This document shows, one piece after another, positions 39,501 through 47,653 of a stretch of 64,000 nucleotides of DNA. This DNA comes from Calothrix sp. NIES-4105 (GTDB lineage Bacteria > Cyanobacteriota > Cyanobacteriia > Cyanobacteriales > Nostocaceae), in NCBI RefSeq assembly GCF_002368415.1, contig NZ_AP018291.1:330734-394733 (forward strand), read 5' to 3'. Below the pieces are notes generated by a model that was not told where the DNA came from, did no database searches, and was given only the letters and a program-made list of their open reading frames with translations. Position 1 is the first letter of the stretch, and each line of letters starts with the position of its first letter. Both the position numbers and the translations under genes were made by a program.

Positions 39501-40795
39501 TTGTAGGTGGTAGCATTCTCACCACAGTTCAAGCAGGAGGTGTGGGTAAGGGTGGCAATATCGATATTAATGCTGCAATGTTTTCACTAACTGATGGTGC
39601 CCAACTCCAAACCATTACTTTTGGTGCCTCTAATACCCAAGGGGCAGGACAAGGTTCAGCAGGTAATGTGAGTATTAAAGTCACTAATGCTGTTGAAATT
39701 TCTGGTTTTGGAACCGCAATTGGTAGCTTGGTGGAAACAGGTACACAAGGCAATGGAGGTAATATTACCATTGATGCAAATTCCTTTTACTTACGAAACG
39801 GCGCCAAATTAGACGCGCGCACCGAAAATAACAACAAGGGTGGTGACATCACTGTAAATACGAATGTGTTTGAAACACTTACTGGTGGGCAACTTATCAC
39901 TACCACCTCAAACAATGGACGTGCGGGTAAAATTACAATTAACGCGACTGACAAAATACTTATCAGCAGCAATGACCTTAATTACGATAACAGCAACGCT
40001 GGCTTTTTCGTTACTTCCACAGGAGCAGGAACCACAGGTGATATTGAAATCAACTCCCCTAATATTATTTTAGATAATCAAGGTAAACTTGAAGCTAATT
40101 CTGCATCGGGTAATGGTGGTAACATCAACCTGAACAGTAATTTACTCTTACTAAGGAGAGGCGCCCAAATCTCAACAAACGCAGGTACAGAACAAGTTGG
40201 TGGTGATGGAGGTAACATTGATATTGATTCCCGTTTTATCGTCGCTGTCCCCAACGAAAACAGCGATATAACAGCAAATGCTTTTACAGGTAAAGGTGGT
40301 AACGTAAATATCCGCGCGCAAGGTATTTTCGGTATAGAACCGCGCGCAACTGAATCTCCACAAACAAGCGATATTACCGCAAGTTCTGACCGTGGTGTTC
40401 AAGGAGAAATATCTATTACAGAACCCGATGTTGAACCAGAACAAGGATTAATCGAACTACCAGAAGAAGTTGTTGATGCTACACGTAGAGTCGCTCAAAT
40501 ATGTCCAAGAGAACCCGGTGCCAAGCCATTAGGAGAGTTCACCATCACAGGACGCGGCAGTTTACCACCCAGCCCTCTTGAAGCTTTACCTGGTACAACT
40601 AATAATACTAAGCTGGCAACTTTAGATAGTAGTAATATCAATGTATTAAACATAGCCCCTAGCAAAGCGCAGAACACTATAGTTGAGGCGCAAGGTTGGG
40701 TTAAGAACGTAGATGGCAGTATGGAACTTGTGGCAATGGCGCCAGTAACTACAGCAAATGCGCGCGTTGTAGCATCTGCATGTCCTGGCCGTTAA
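36572..40795 (+). CDS. Filamentous-hemagglutinin-type TpsA surface protein
   Basis: A 1407-residue exported protein. A signal peptide covers about residues 1-27 (ending VHA, before QITPD). The TPS secretion domain follows with the signatures RGNNLFHSFSEF, VYFANPVGVVNIL and NPNG near 119-122. The middle is a long beta-helix with tandem units of about 132 residues (VEAGGVGKGGDININ, then SLTDGAQL, then GNAGNVTV). The C-terminal 100 residues contain an ICPRE motif and a Pro-rich part. Two-partner secretion needs an outer-membrane TpsB, which is not encoded nearby. Likely a surface adhesin or filament. Confidence 0.9.
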   Translation: MNKNQGLVHSLLLCAFLSLGSTSVHAQITPDKTLGTEASKLTPNVLINGASADLINGGAQRGNNLFHSFSEFNIKDGQGVYFANPVGVVNILTRVTGNNASNILGTLGVDGGANLFLINPNGILFGQNARLDIGGSFVGTTANGVQFGNQGNFSATNPEAPGLLTINPSALFFNQINPNAAIVNNSVAPAGIALADFKATGLRVPDGKSLLLVGGNVIMDGGQLNAFGGRVELGGLVSKGNVNMSLNGSDLRLEFPDNVTRATVTLNNTAGAFVTGAGAGGGYLTINASNIDILSGSILSAGIGQSLGAPETIAGDITLSAIGEIKIAGSGSQVRNLVRIDSKGHGGNITINAGSLKLEDGATLEASTYGKGNAGNVTVTASDSISLAGSSYIFSTIEAGGVGKGGDININGATLSLTDGAQLLTITRGADGTQPAGKGSAGNVNVKVSGTVDIAGQKNGFNSGILSNVGIGTEGSAGNITIDTGSLKLRDGANLSASTYGIGNAGNVTITASDSISLAGQPTTIFSTVEAGGVGKGGDININGATLSLTDGAQLLTITRGADGTQPAGKGSAGNVNVKVSGTVDIAGQKNGFYSKISSDVKTETEGNAGNITIDAGSLNLRDGATLEASTYGIGNAGNVTITASDSISLAGQPTTIFSIVEAGGVGKGGDININGTTLSLTDGAQLGTGTRGASDTQRAGRGDAGNVNIRVTGVVEIAGEKDTSKSAIDSRVETGTIGNAGNITIDTGSLKFRSGAGGIAASSFGRGNAGNVTVRAKNDVSLVDGNIFSTVEAGGVGDGGNIDINASSLSLLSGAQLLTFTREASDTQPAGQGNAGNINVRVTGDVDIAGEKNGFSSQITSSTAAGTIGNGGNITINSASFSLRDNAKLSASTRGQGNAGNIDVEVTGAVTLLGTKDTNTSAIFSGVEAGGVGKGGNITIDADSFLLRDKIQLTTSTSGQGNAGNVIVRAKNAVSLVGGSILTTVQAGGVGKGGNIDINAAMFSLTDGAQLQTITFGASNTQGAGQGSAGNVSIKVTNAVEISGFGTAIGSLVETGTQGNGGNITIDANSFYLRNGAKLDARTENNNKGGDITVNTNVFETLTGGQLITTTSNNGRAGKITINATDKILISSNDLNYDNSNAGFFVTSTGAGTTGDIEINSPNIILDNQGKLEANSASGNGGNINLNSNLLLLRRGAQISTNAGTEQVGGDGGNIDIDSRFIVAVPNENSDITANAFTGKGGNVNIRAQGIFGIEPRATESPQTSDITASSDRGVQGEISITEPDVEPEQGLIELPEEVVDATRRVAQICPREPGAKPLGEFTITGRGSLPPSPLEALPGTTNNTKLATLDSSNINVLNIAPSKAQNTIVEAQGWVKNVDGSMELVAMAPVTTANARVVASACPGR
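37766..38960 (+). repeat. 396-bp internal tandem repeats in the TpsA gene
   Basis: The marker GCAGGGGGTGT starts at 37766, 38162 and 38558, exactly 396 bp (132 codons) apart, and a diverged copy follows at 38951. The first two units share a block of about 200 bp that is almost identical, so expansion is recent. Frame is preserved. Confidence 0.85.
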
Positions 40796-40883
40796 TATTT
40801 ATTAATCAACTATTTAACAGGCACCTTATAATATGTTCTTGATTCAATTTTGTCTTGAATTATTAACATGTAACGCTTACCTT

Positions 40884-41318
40884 TTATTCGATTTCAATCA
40901 CATCAATATAAGCAATTATGTTTTCTTTTTCTTTAAAATCATAATACTTAAAGAGGGCTTTTATTTCTAATTTAAATTTAGTGTCACCCTTTAGTAAATT
41001 ATTCGTTGATTGTATATTTAACTCTACTGGGACAATCACAACCTCTAGTACATCGCATTGACAACTAAATAAAAATCTATCTATTTCTATTTCTGATGAA
41101 ACCGATTCAATAAATTTCATTTTTATAATTAATATTTCATTTTCAGTAGTAATTATATAACTAGCTAGTTGTACTACAATAAACTTTATATCATGCTCTC
41201 TAACTTCACGGTCTAGCAAATTATCTGTTCTAAAAGTCGGCGCCAGGTATGCAGTTATTTTATCTCCAGGTACAAGCGGATTTTTAAAACCGCAATTAGT
41301 AAGCAAACCACATAACAT
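40884..41318 (-). CDS. Partial NucS-like family protein
   Basis: The frame (147 codons from a TTG at 41327; ATG at 41318) carries LAPTFRTDNLLDREVREHDI and KFIVVQLASY, similar to the LAPTFHRHNYIDSKYCKLDI segment of the nuclease-like protein at 43525-44556. It lacks the upstream catalytic region, so it is probably a remnant or a diverged short member. A 39-codon frame at 41296-41415 precedes and overlaps it and could be its displaced N-terminus. Confidence 0.45.
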   Translation of the reverse strand: MLCGLLTNCGFKNPLVPGDKITAYLAPTFRTDNLLDREVREHDIKFIVVQLASYIITTENEILIIKMKFIESVSSEIEIDRFLFSCQCDVLEVVIVPVELNIQSTNNLLKGDTKFKLEIKALFKYYDFKEKENIIAYIDVIEIE

Positions 41319-41738
41319 TTGCTTCAATTATGCGTGAATCTTCGGGATAAAATTCAGACTTTCCCTCTACATTTTCTTCCGTGTTAAGAACTTCAACCAT
41401 TACACCGTCTCCCATTGGTACTTGTATATTATTTATCTTTTAATCAAGTAGATTTTTTTATTAATGATTATTGAATTTTACCAAGATACGTTGCCAATAG
41501 TAACTAGAATTAAAACAAACACTTTATCTATATAGGCGCCTACCCAAATTAGCATACAAAGCTTTCGCTACGATTGGTATCCGAAGCTGGATACAACAAA
41601 TCAAAGTTGGGAACAGGAGAAACAGGCGCCCAACCAAGAGTAAACGGCTATACCGATTTAATATTACATCTAAAACCCAATGATAAAAATTCTCTTGTCA
41701 TGTCAGATGCTAGAAGCACTAGCTTATCAGAACATATA

Positions 41739-41774
41739 ATTAGGGTGCATCTGTGACGACAAATGCACCCTAAT
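41739..41774. terminator. Perfect 12-bp stem-loop
   Basis: ATTAGGGTGCAT pairs perfectly with ATGCACCCTAAT around a 12-base loop. It stands 32 bp downstream of the peptidoglycan-binding gene on its 3' side and may terminate that minus-strand transcript. Confidence 0.6.
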
Positions 41775-41805
41775 AATTATACTACATTATAATACAAGTA
41801 ATCAT

Positions 41806-42312
41806 TTAACAGAAGTTTGTATTCAGCTTGCTTAACTCGAACCAAGTGCGGTCGTTAATTACGCCATCAACAGGCAAACCAGTGTTTTTCTGTAACTGTC
41901 TTACAGCTTTTTCCAGACTGCTGCCAAAATCGCCATCAATTTTACCAACTTCATAGCCTGCAACTGTTAGTCTTTCTTGAATGCGCTTAACCAAATCTCC
42001 TTTGCTGCCTTTTTTGAGAGTGGGCATATCCACAGGGGCACCTTTGAACAATGAGCGCCAGGTTCTATCACCAACGATACCGTCTTGTGTTAAGAACATC
42101 CGCGCTTGAAACGTTTTGACTGCGGCTGTGGTTCTGGCGCCGAATATACCGTCAACCACTTCTTCCCCTACGGGAGAACATGCATCCGGAGTACCGATAT
42201 AAACGTCGTATTTTAGTAAAAGTCTTTGTAATTCCTTAACTGCTTCGCCTTTGGAACCCTCTTTAAGAACAGGTTTTTGAAGTTGAGCGGTGGTTGCATT
42301 AAATGATGTCAT
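41806..42312 (-). CDS. Peptidoglycan-binding protein (two PG_binding_1 domains)
   Basis: A 168-residue protein with two copies of the PG_binding_1 helical domain: first GSKGEAVKELQRLLLKYDVY with DGIFGARTTAAVKTFQ, then GSKGDLVKRIQERLTVAGYE with DGDFGSSLEKAVRQLQ. I start at ATG 42312 (MTSFNATTAQL), which follows a GGA sequence, instead of the longer frame. No signal peptide or catalytic domain is visible. It probably binds the cell wall, and could be a partner of the wall hydrolases encoded at 56-58 kb. Confidence 0.85.
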   Translation of the reverse strand: MTSFNATTAQLQKPVLKEGSKGEAVKELQRLLLKYDVYIGTPDACSPVGEEVVDGIFGARTTAAVKTFQARMFLTQDGIVGDRTWRSLFKGAPVDMPTLKKGSKGDLVKRIQERLTVAGYEVGKIDGDFGSSLEKAVRQLQKNTGLPVDGVINDRTWFELSKLNTNFC

Positions 42313-42514
42313 AATATTTTTTCCGTGTAAATTGTTATCTAAGTAATTCATCACGGCGCCGACATAGGATTACGTGCTTTGCTTGGTACACAACAGGGTA
42401 CTATTTTTATAACTACGTATTAAACGTCAAGAGGAACAGGCACCTGCTATCAATATTTAGACGTTCAAGTGTTAAGACATTTACATATATGGCGCCTGAA
42501 CACCAAGTTGCATG

Positions 42515-43048
42515 TTACATACTGCTTGAAGTGGAGTTAGTAAAGTTAACGTTATAAAAATTTACCTTGTGCTTTTTGAGTCTTCGATTTACCCAGTAAC
42601 TTAACTCAATTGTACTAGCGCTCTGGATATTTGGGGGAATTTCAAAACTCAATATAGCCTTGATTGGTACGTCCTTAATTATATTAATTCGGGCGAACAT
42701 CCTATCTTTTCTATTATCTAGTTGTATTTGCTTCGATACATACTCTTTCCCTGAAGAGTCAAAAACACGAGAGTTCTCTCTGCTATAAGAATTACCAGCA
42801 TGTAAAATTTCATTTTTATCAGATAAATTTGTAATTAGTATAGAGCAGTTTACGATTTTGAATCCCCTTTGACATCCTTGTAGTTGGAATTTAATATCGT
42901 TATCTTCTACAATTTGAGAAGTATTTTGTGTTGAAGCAAGCTTGAATTCATGTATAACTGATGTTTGTGCTTGCGTTAAACTGCTAATTAAAAAACTACC
43001 AACGACTACATTACATGTAAAAGCTGCATTTAAAAATGTTGATTTCAT
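42515..43048 (-). CDS. Exported hypothetical protein
   Basis: A 177-residue protein. From ATG 43048 there is a signal peptide (MKSTFLNAAFTCNVVVGSFL, cleavage probably after TQAQ). The mature part is beta-rich, with two Cys (GCQRGFKIVNCSILITNL) and a domain like the DUF4352 type of exported immunoglobulin-like fold: IQLDNRKDRMFARINIIKDV, then ILSFEIPPNI. Fold assignment is only by pattern. Confidence 0.6.
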   Translation of the reverse strand: MKSTFLNAAFTCNVVVGSFLISSLTQAQTSVIHEFKLASTQNTSQIVEDNDIKFQLQGCQRGFKIVNCSILITNLSDKNEILHAGNSYSRENSRVFDSSGKEYVSKQIQLDNRKDRMFARINIIKDVPIKAILSFEIPPNIQSASTIELSYWVNRRLKKHKVNFYNVNFTNSTSSSM

Positions 43049-43323
43049 GCTTGTTTTATCCAAATTGTATTTAAAATTGGCGCCTTCAAGGTTGCACCAT
43101 ACCAAGAAGCAATTTATTAAGTACGCTTATTATACGCCGGACTCACATACGAATCTAGGAGTATATACGGCGGATGCCTCTATTTTAAAGTAAAAATTAA
43201 TACTAGTATGAACAACACAAACTATATACATATACAGCATGAGTGTAATTATCGGGCACCCACAACTGCTTAAATAATGAACCGTTACGTTGTGGCTATA
43301 TCTATGAAGGCGCCATAAAGGTT

Positions 43324-43440
43324 TGTGAGTCCAACAGGACGGAAACCGACACCCTCCGGGAACGCGGCATTTGCCACGCAACGCCAGTCGTCTCAAGTCG
43401 GGAAACCCGCCCACGACGCTGGCTCCGGAAACCGAGACGT
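43324..43440. repeat. GC-rich dispersed repeat element (intergenic copy)
   Basis: On the minus strand this reads GGTTTCCGGAGCCAGCG, then GGGTTTCCCGACTTGAGACG and GACTGGCG, then GGTTTCCG and GGACTCAC. The same parts (GGTGAGTCCAG, GTTTCCC, GTTGAG, GACTGGCGAACCC) make up the in-frame insertions at 56.05 and 57.98 kb. It is GC-rich against an AT-rich background. Such elements are widespread in Nostoc-type genomes (general knowledge). Confidence 0.7.
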
Positions 43441-43524
43441 GGCAACGCAGATCACCGCTGGCTCACTCACCAAATAATCTACCGCTTATCATTCGTTATA
43501 CATACAAAGTTGCCATAAACAGGC

Positions 43525-44556
43525 TTATATTCTTGTAAGCCATTTTTCAAGGGCTAAATTAACTAACAACTCCAAGGAAATAGTATCCCAATCATTTTTC
43601 TGCCAAATGTTATTATAAACACCAGCATGGAATGGTGAATATTTTTGATGGTAATAATTACCAGGTCTTTTTCCAGGCGCCATACTTTGCCATTCTGACT
43701 CTAACCGCATTTTTCCCATACCTTCTGTTACGTGACCTACGTCGGTAACTTTATCTCCATCAGTCCATAACCTTATTCTCCCCATTAACTGTTTACGGTC
43801 GAGTAAGCATGATGAAGGTGTGGGCAACCACAAGAAAATAATTGGTTTACTTTTAGTCTTGTAATAATAGATTTCTGCTACTGGTTTATTTTTACCTTTA
43901 TATTTAATTGTATTTTTACCCTCTATTTCTTCGGTAATGCGCGCGTCAAAACTCAATATCTTCTCTCGCATCTTTAATATTGCGATTTGTTCGTCCTTAC
44001 CGCAGGCACCCAACCAATTCAACAATAACTGTGGTGGCGCCTCAACATTACTACACGTACTGTTAATATCAATCTCTTGATAAGGAATTTGAATTTCGGT
44101 AGTAACGTTAGTATCTACATTTATAAGCTGCAAGTAAAAGTCTTGTAATTTCTGAACTACAGCGACTTGTATGAAATCTATATCTAGTTTACAGTACTTG
44201 CTGTCGATATAATTATGACGGTGAAAAGTCGGCGCCAAGGCTATTAATTTTACTGGTAAATTGTAATCTATCTGTTCTGTAAACGGTTTAGTATCGAGTA
44301 AATTATCGTAGTAACGTGTTAGTTGCTGGACAATATACCTATCTTCGGTGTTTTTCAGTTCGAGTATTGATAGCTGTTTATTGTGTACAGCGAGGATGTC
44401 GCAGAATTCCCCCTTTGCTGGATGTTGGCGTGCAACAGGTTTAAGTTTAAACAAATGTTCTAAGTTGCTCCAAACAAACTCTTCAAGTGCGTATTCCGAT
44501 GAAAACTCATAACCAGTAGATGTTCTGCGTAGTGCGGTGCCTGCAAGCATATACAC
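43525..44556 (-). CDS. NucS-like PD-(D/E)XK nuclease-type protein
   Basis: A 343-residue protein. The N-terminal part has the PD-(D/E)XK-like pattern: EFCDILAVHNK followed by LSILELKNTEDRYIVQQL, in which the Asp and Glu-Leu-Lys would be catalytic, as in NucS/DUF91-type endonucleases. The second half carries LLLNWLGACG, IYYYKTKSKPIIFLWLP and GRIRLWTDG segments of unknown role. A shorter relative lies at 40.9 kb. A GGTGCC-type motif lies at the start. DNA substrate unknown; nuclease activity inferred. Confidence 0.65.
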   Translation of the reverse strand: MYMLAGTALRRTSTGYEFSSEYALEEFVWSNLEHLFKLKPVARQHPAKGEFCDILAVHNKQLSILELKNTEDRYIVQQLTRYYDNLLDTKPFTEQIDYNLPVKLIALAPTFHRHNYIDSKYCKLDIDFIQVAVVQKLQDFYLQLINVDTNVTTEIQIPYQEIDINSTCSNVEAPPQLLLNWLGACGKDEQIAILKMREKILSFDARITEEIEGKNTIKYKGKNKPVAEIYYYKTKSKPIIFLWLPTPSSCLLDRKQLMGRIRLWTDGDKVTDVGHVTEGMGKMRLESEWQSMAPGKRPGNYYHQKYSPFHAGVYNNIWQKNDWDTISLELLVNLALEKWLTRI

Positions 44557-44704
44557 ATGAATATAAAACTATATGTAAGTATAAGTGGAAAATAGACACC
44601 TGTAATTCAATTACCTAGGGACTTAATTATCTGAGTGTTTACGATTACAGGCGCCAGTTCGTGTATCATTATCCAGGAAAGGCGCCGTTAGTTTGAGTAA
44701 CAAC

Positions 44705-45634
44705 ATGGAAGTGGCATTAGATGAGAACACACCCGCAGAAGTTCTTCGAGAGTTAGCATTAAAAGAAAAATCAGCAATGTTGCTCTCTCTTTATGATGCT
44801 TACCCATACTCGGAAACAATGCCACCCCAGTATGAGAAGTCAAAAAGTATTCTGCGCTCTGTTGCTAAAAACCCCAATACATTACCGGATATATTAAAAG
44901 AATTATTTGACTTTGAATGTTGTCCTATTGAAGTACTAAACAATATTGCTTTGAGTTTAATACTGTTGGAAAACCCTAGTTTTCTTGAGGAGATTTATAA
45001 TGCTTACCCAGATAGTTATAAAGTTTTTGGGATGGATGATGCACCATTATTTTTTCAAGAATGGGGTGTATATAACGAGAATATATCAATTCGTCAACGT
45101 GCTGCTTTGAAAATAAAATCAGCATTTTTATTGGAAGTATGTGCAAAAGATGATAATCCACGTGTGAGAACTTATGTTGCTATAAACGAATATACACCTG
45201 GTTATATTTTAGAAAAATTAGCATTTGACGAACATAAGGAAGTACGCGAAGCAACCGCTAAAAACTTTAATACACCAAAGAATGCTTTATCACTATTAGC
45301 ACAAGATAAATATGTTGACGTTCGTATTGGTGTTGCTAGTAATATAAATACGCCGGAAGCAATTTTAAAAATGTTAGCAAAAAGTAAGCCTAAGCGTATT
45401 AGAGAAACGATTGCAGCCAATCCAAATGTTAGTATCAAGATTTTAGAAATTTTATTAAAAGATAAATCTGGGTCAGTCTTAACAAAAATGGCTTATAATA
45501 AGAAAACACCCATACACATTATTCGAGCTTTAGCCAACAAAAATAACTATTCTTTTCATACAAATCTTATGATAAATTCACAAACACCTCGTGATATTTT
45601 AGAATCACTGACATCCGATGAATATGATAGTTAA
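44705..45634 (+). CDS. LRV/HEAT-repeat protein
   Basis: A 309-residue protein made of helical repeats of the leucine-rich-variant type: NTPAEVLRELA, NTLPDILKEL, NPRVRTYVAINEYTPGYILE, NFNTPKNALSLLAQDKYVDV, NINTPEAILKML, NPNVSIKILEILLKD and TPRDILESL. Units are about 24 residues. I take ATG 44705 rather than a TTG four codons upstream. Such proteins act as scaffolds; partner unknown. The upstream region holds GGCGCC copies and a CACCTGTAATTCAA segment similar to that near 9.16 kb. Confidence 0.75.
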   Translation: MEVALDENTPAEVLRELALKEKSAMLLSLYDAYPYSETMPPQYEKSKSILRSVAKNPNTLPDILKELFDFECCPIEVLNNIALSLILLENPSFLEEIYNAYPDSYKVFGMDDAPLFFQEWGVYNENISIRQRAALKIKSAFLLEVCAKDDNPRVRTYVAINEYTPGYILEKLAFDEHKEVREATAKNFNTPKNALSLLAQDKYVDVRIGVASNINTPEAILKMLAKSKPKRIRETIAANPNVSIKILEILLKDKSGSVLTKMAYNKKTPIHIIRALANKNNYSFHTNLMINSQTPRDILESLTSDEYDS

Positions 45635-45737
45635 AATACATCCCTTCTTTGTACGTAATATTTTGAATCAGGCGCCTACATATTTTGATATGCTTCTATG
45701 GTGACACATTGCAGCAGTCATAACAACTACATTGATT

Positions 45738-45962
45738 ATGCCTAAACACCCATCAATAAAAATTAATGATAGAGTTTGGCGTTATCTCGATGACGATAAA
45801 AAGTATTATGGTACATGTATTCGCATGACTAATAAAGGTGTTCGTTGTCAGTGGGATGATTTTCCAGAAGTGTTTACTACTGTAATGCTGTACAAAGATT
45901 ACGGTAAAGTTTGGGAAAAAGTTAAGGATGAGGAAGCTGGCGCCTCGACGGACGGTAGTTGA
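45738..45962 (+). CDS. Small beta-rich hypothetical protein
   Basis: A 74-residue protein (MPKHPSIKINDRVWRYLDDD, then GTCIRMTNKGVRCQWDDFPE). Its Trp and strand pattern resembles Tudor/KOW-like small barrels. Its 3' end overlaps the tail of the convergent gene at 45899 by about 64 bp. Function unknown. Confidence 0.6.
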   Translation: MPKHPSIKINDRVWRYLDDDKKYYGTCIRMTNKGVRCQWDDFPEVFTTVMLYKDYGKVWEKVKDEEAGASTDGS

Positions 45963-46621
45963 AAGAAAAAATATGTTTCGTATACCGTGTAACTAGCATT
46001 CCCAGCAAAGTGAAACCATTCAAGATGAATAGTGTTGCCATCAGTATTAATTTCTCCGAGATAATCTATTCCTATATCATTAGAAGGACAAGATAATGAA
46101 AATTCAATTGTATTATTTTCAACTTTGTAAGTACCAATGTCCAACTTACTATTGTTAGATTCTTTGTTAAACCATTTTGATATTTGCATAGCATCACTTG
46201 TTGAATCCACACCTATAACTGTTCCATCAGGATAAAATCTAATATAACTATTATAAATATTATGAATATAGTAATTACTTTGATGGCATTTGTATATACC
46301 ATCGAAGCGAATTAAGTAATATTTCTTACGAAATTCATCTAATATAATTTTAATTTCTAGTGCCTCTATTTTCTTCAGAAGCTCATATGCATGAACTCTT
46401 ACTAACTTATCTGGGTCATCCAGAGCTTTTATAATAAAATTTAATCCTTCATGTTCATATTTAAGCGCTTCATTCAAAGCCGCTATTCGATGTTCAACAA
46501 CTTCAGAAGTTAATCGGTGCTTTACTCCTTGTATTCCTCCCAGTACGGCGCCGAATGTATTGACCTCTTTGTTTCCAAGAACTACGTCGTATTCACCAGG
46601 TTGATTTACATTATCTAACAT
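45899..46621 (-). CDS. HEAT-repeat-containing hypothetical protein
   Basis: A 240-residue protein. Its N-terminal part (GEYDVVLGNKEVN, AVLGGIQGVKHRL, RIAALNEALKYEHEGLNFII, then DDPDKLVRVHAYELL) is typical of small cyanobacterial HEAT-repeat proteins. The C-terminal half is beta-rich (IRFYPDGTVIGV, YKVENNTIEFSL). The gene overlaps the convergent gene at 45738 at the 3' ends. Role unknown. Confidence 0.7.
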   Translation of the reverse strand: MLDNVNQPGEYDVVLGNKEVNTFGAVLGGIQGVKHRLTSEVVEHRIAALNEALKYEHEGLNFIIKALDDPDKLVRVHAYELLKKIEALEIKIILDEFRKKYYLIRFDGIYKCHQSNYYIHNIYNSYIRFYPDGTVIGVDSTSDAMQISKWFNKESNNSKLDIGTYKVENNTIEFSLSCPSNDIGIDYLGEINTDGNTIHLEWFHFAGNASYTVYETYFFFQLPSVEAPASSSLTFSQTLP

Positions 46622-46715
46622 TTAACGAGTTTAGCTAATATATTTTATATTAGCAGGCGCCAGAGCTAAGAGAGAGAATAACCCAAATTACTACTAGGTT
46701 ACTAGGAGAAATGTA

Positions 46716-47066
46716 ATGCCAGATTGGACTAAAGTCGAAAAATCATTTTTACGAATCAGTCGTCAACGACAGCTAGGCGAGCTTGCATCGTCCTTATCAC
46801 GCTTTAAATCATGGGCACTTGCTGGCCAAGCAAACCGTGAGGTAGCTTTGGTTGTCCTCGATGAAAGTATACTCTATGTATCTCTATTACAAAAAGAAAG
46901 TTTTATTCCAGAATTAAGCGAACTTCAAAAACAATTACTTCAAGCGCGCCATAATTGGTCAACTATCACCAATAATGAAGCCGAACTTTTGAAAGTTACC
47001 GAAATTAGTGCGGCTTGGAGTGAAAAAGTATTAGATATGTCTGGTTTGCTCGAACTTATAAAATAA
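46716..47066 (+). CDS. Helical hypothetical protein
   Basis: A 116-residue protein with AGGAGAA as ribosome-binding site before its ATG. It is helical throughout (KVEKSFLRISRQRQLGELAS, then VVLDESILYVSLLQKE, then LQKQLLQARHNW). No catalytic motif. It stands between the HEAT gene and a pseudogene. Family not recognised. Confidence 0.6.
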   Translation: MPDWTKVEKSFLRISRQRQLGELASSLSRFKSWALAGQANREVALVVLDESILYVSLLQKESFIPELSELQKQLLQARHNWSTITNNEAELLKVTEISAAWSEKVLDMSGLLELIK

Positions 47067-47148
47067 TGGTAGTGTTTTGGTGCCTATATTTTAACATTTG
47101 GTTTGAACCAACAATGAGGTGCCTATCTTTATGTAAAAATCGTTAGCG

Positions 47149-47571
47149 TTAGTATTTTAGTTTACCCAATAATGCTTCTAGCCCAATTTCTTCATCAGAC
47201 TTGGCGAACAATTTTTCAATAGTCTGTTCTTTAAGTTCGTCAACTAAACCCAAAATCTTTGTATTCAATTCACGAAATTTAATAAGCTGTTTCTCCAATC
47301 TCTCAATTTCCTGATTTTGGCTAACCGAGGGTGATGAGAGCTTCCATTTCTTTAATTGTTATGTGTAAAGATTTAAGAATTCTTTCTGCTCTGTATATAC
47401 TTTTACTACCTTTTCTACCGTGTAGTCATCCAAAGCATATGGTTTACCTTAAGCTTCTACCAAGGTAGACAGCTGTTGCTGGGTATCAATTATACCATCG
47501 TCAATCAGATGAGCGATAACGGGCAACATACTGATTGGTTGCCAATTGGGTGTTTGTTTAAAGTTTGTCAT
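47149..47571 (-). pseudogene. Conserved cyanobacterial protein with two nonsense codons
   Basis: A single minus-strand frame of 141 codons reads MTNFKQTPNWQPISMLPVIA, then HLIDDGIIDTQQQLSTLVEA, a TAA, then GKPYALDDYTVEKVVKVYTE and QKEFLNLYT, a second TAA, then QLKKWKLSSPSVSQNQEIER and a helical C-terminus to LLGKLKY. The frame is never shifted; both stops look like CAA to TAA changes. From memory the same family occurs in many cyanobacteria with an uninterrupted frame. It is therefore a young pseudogene. Confidence 0.7.
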
Positions 47572-47653
47572 CAAATATTCCGTTTTTAGAGCAATCACAC
47601 CTTACCAGAAAATGGTGCCTGTTTTACATCGGTATTAAAAGATAAAAGCAACT

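Noticed and set aside
41574..41756. 60-codon plus-strand frame
   Set aside because: No ribosome-binding site, spans a GGCGCC and ends in the stem-loop at 41739; unlikely to be a gene.
43130..43414. 94-codon minus-strand frame with Cys-rich product
   Set aside because: It is formed by the GC-rich repeat element read through and by AT-rich flank; no start signal.
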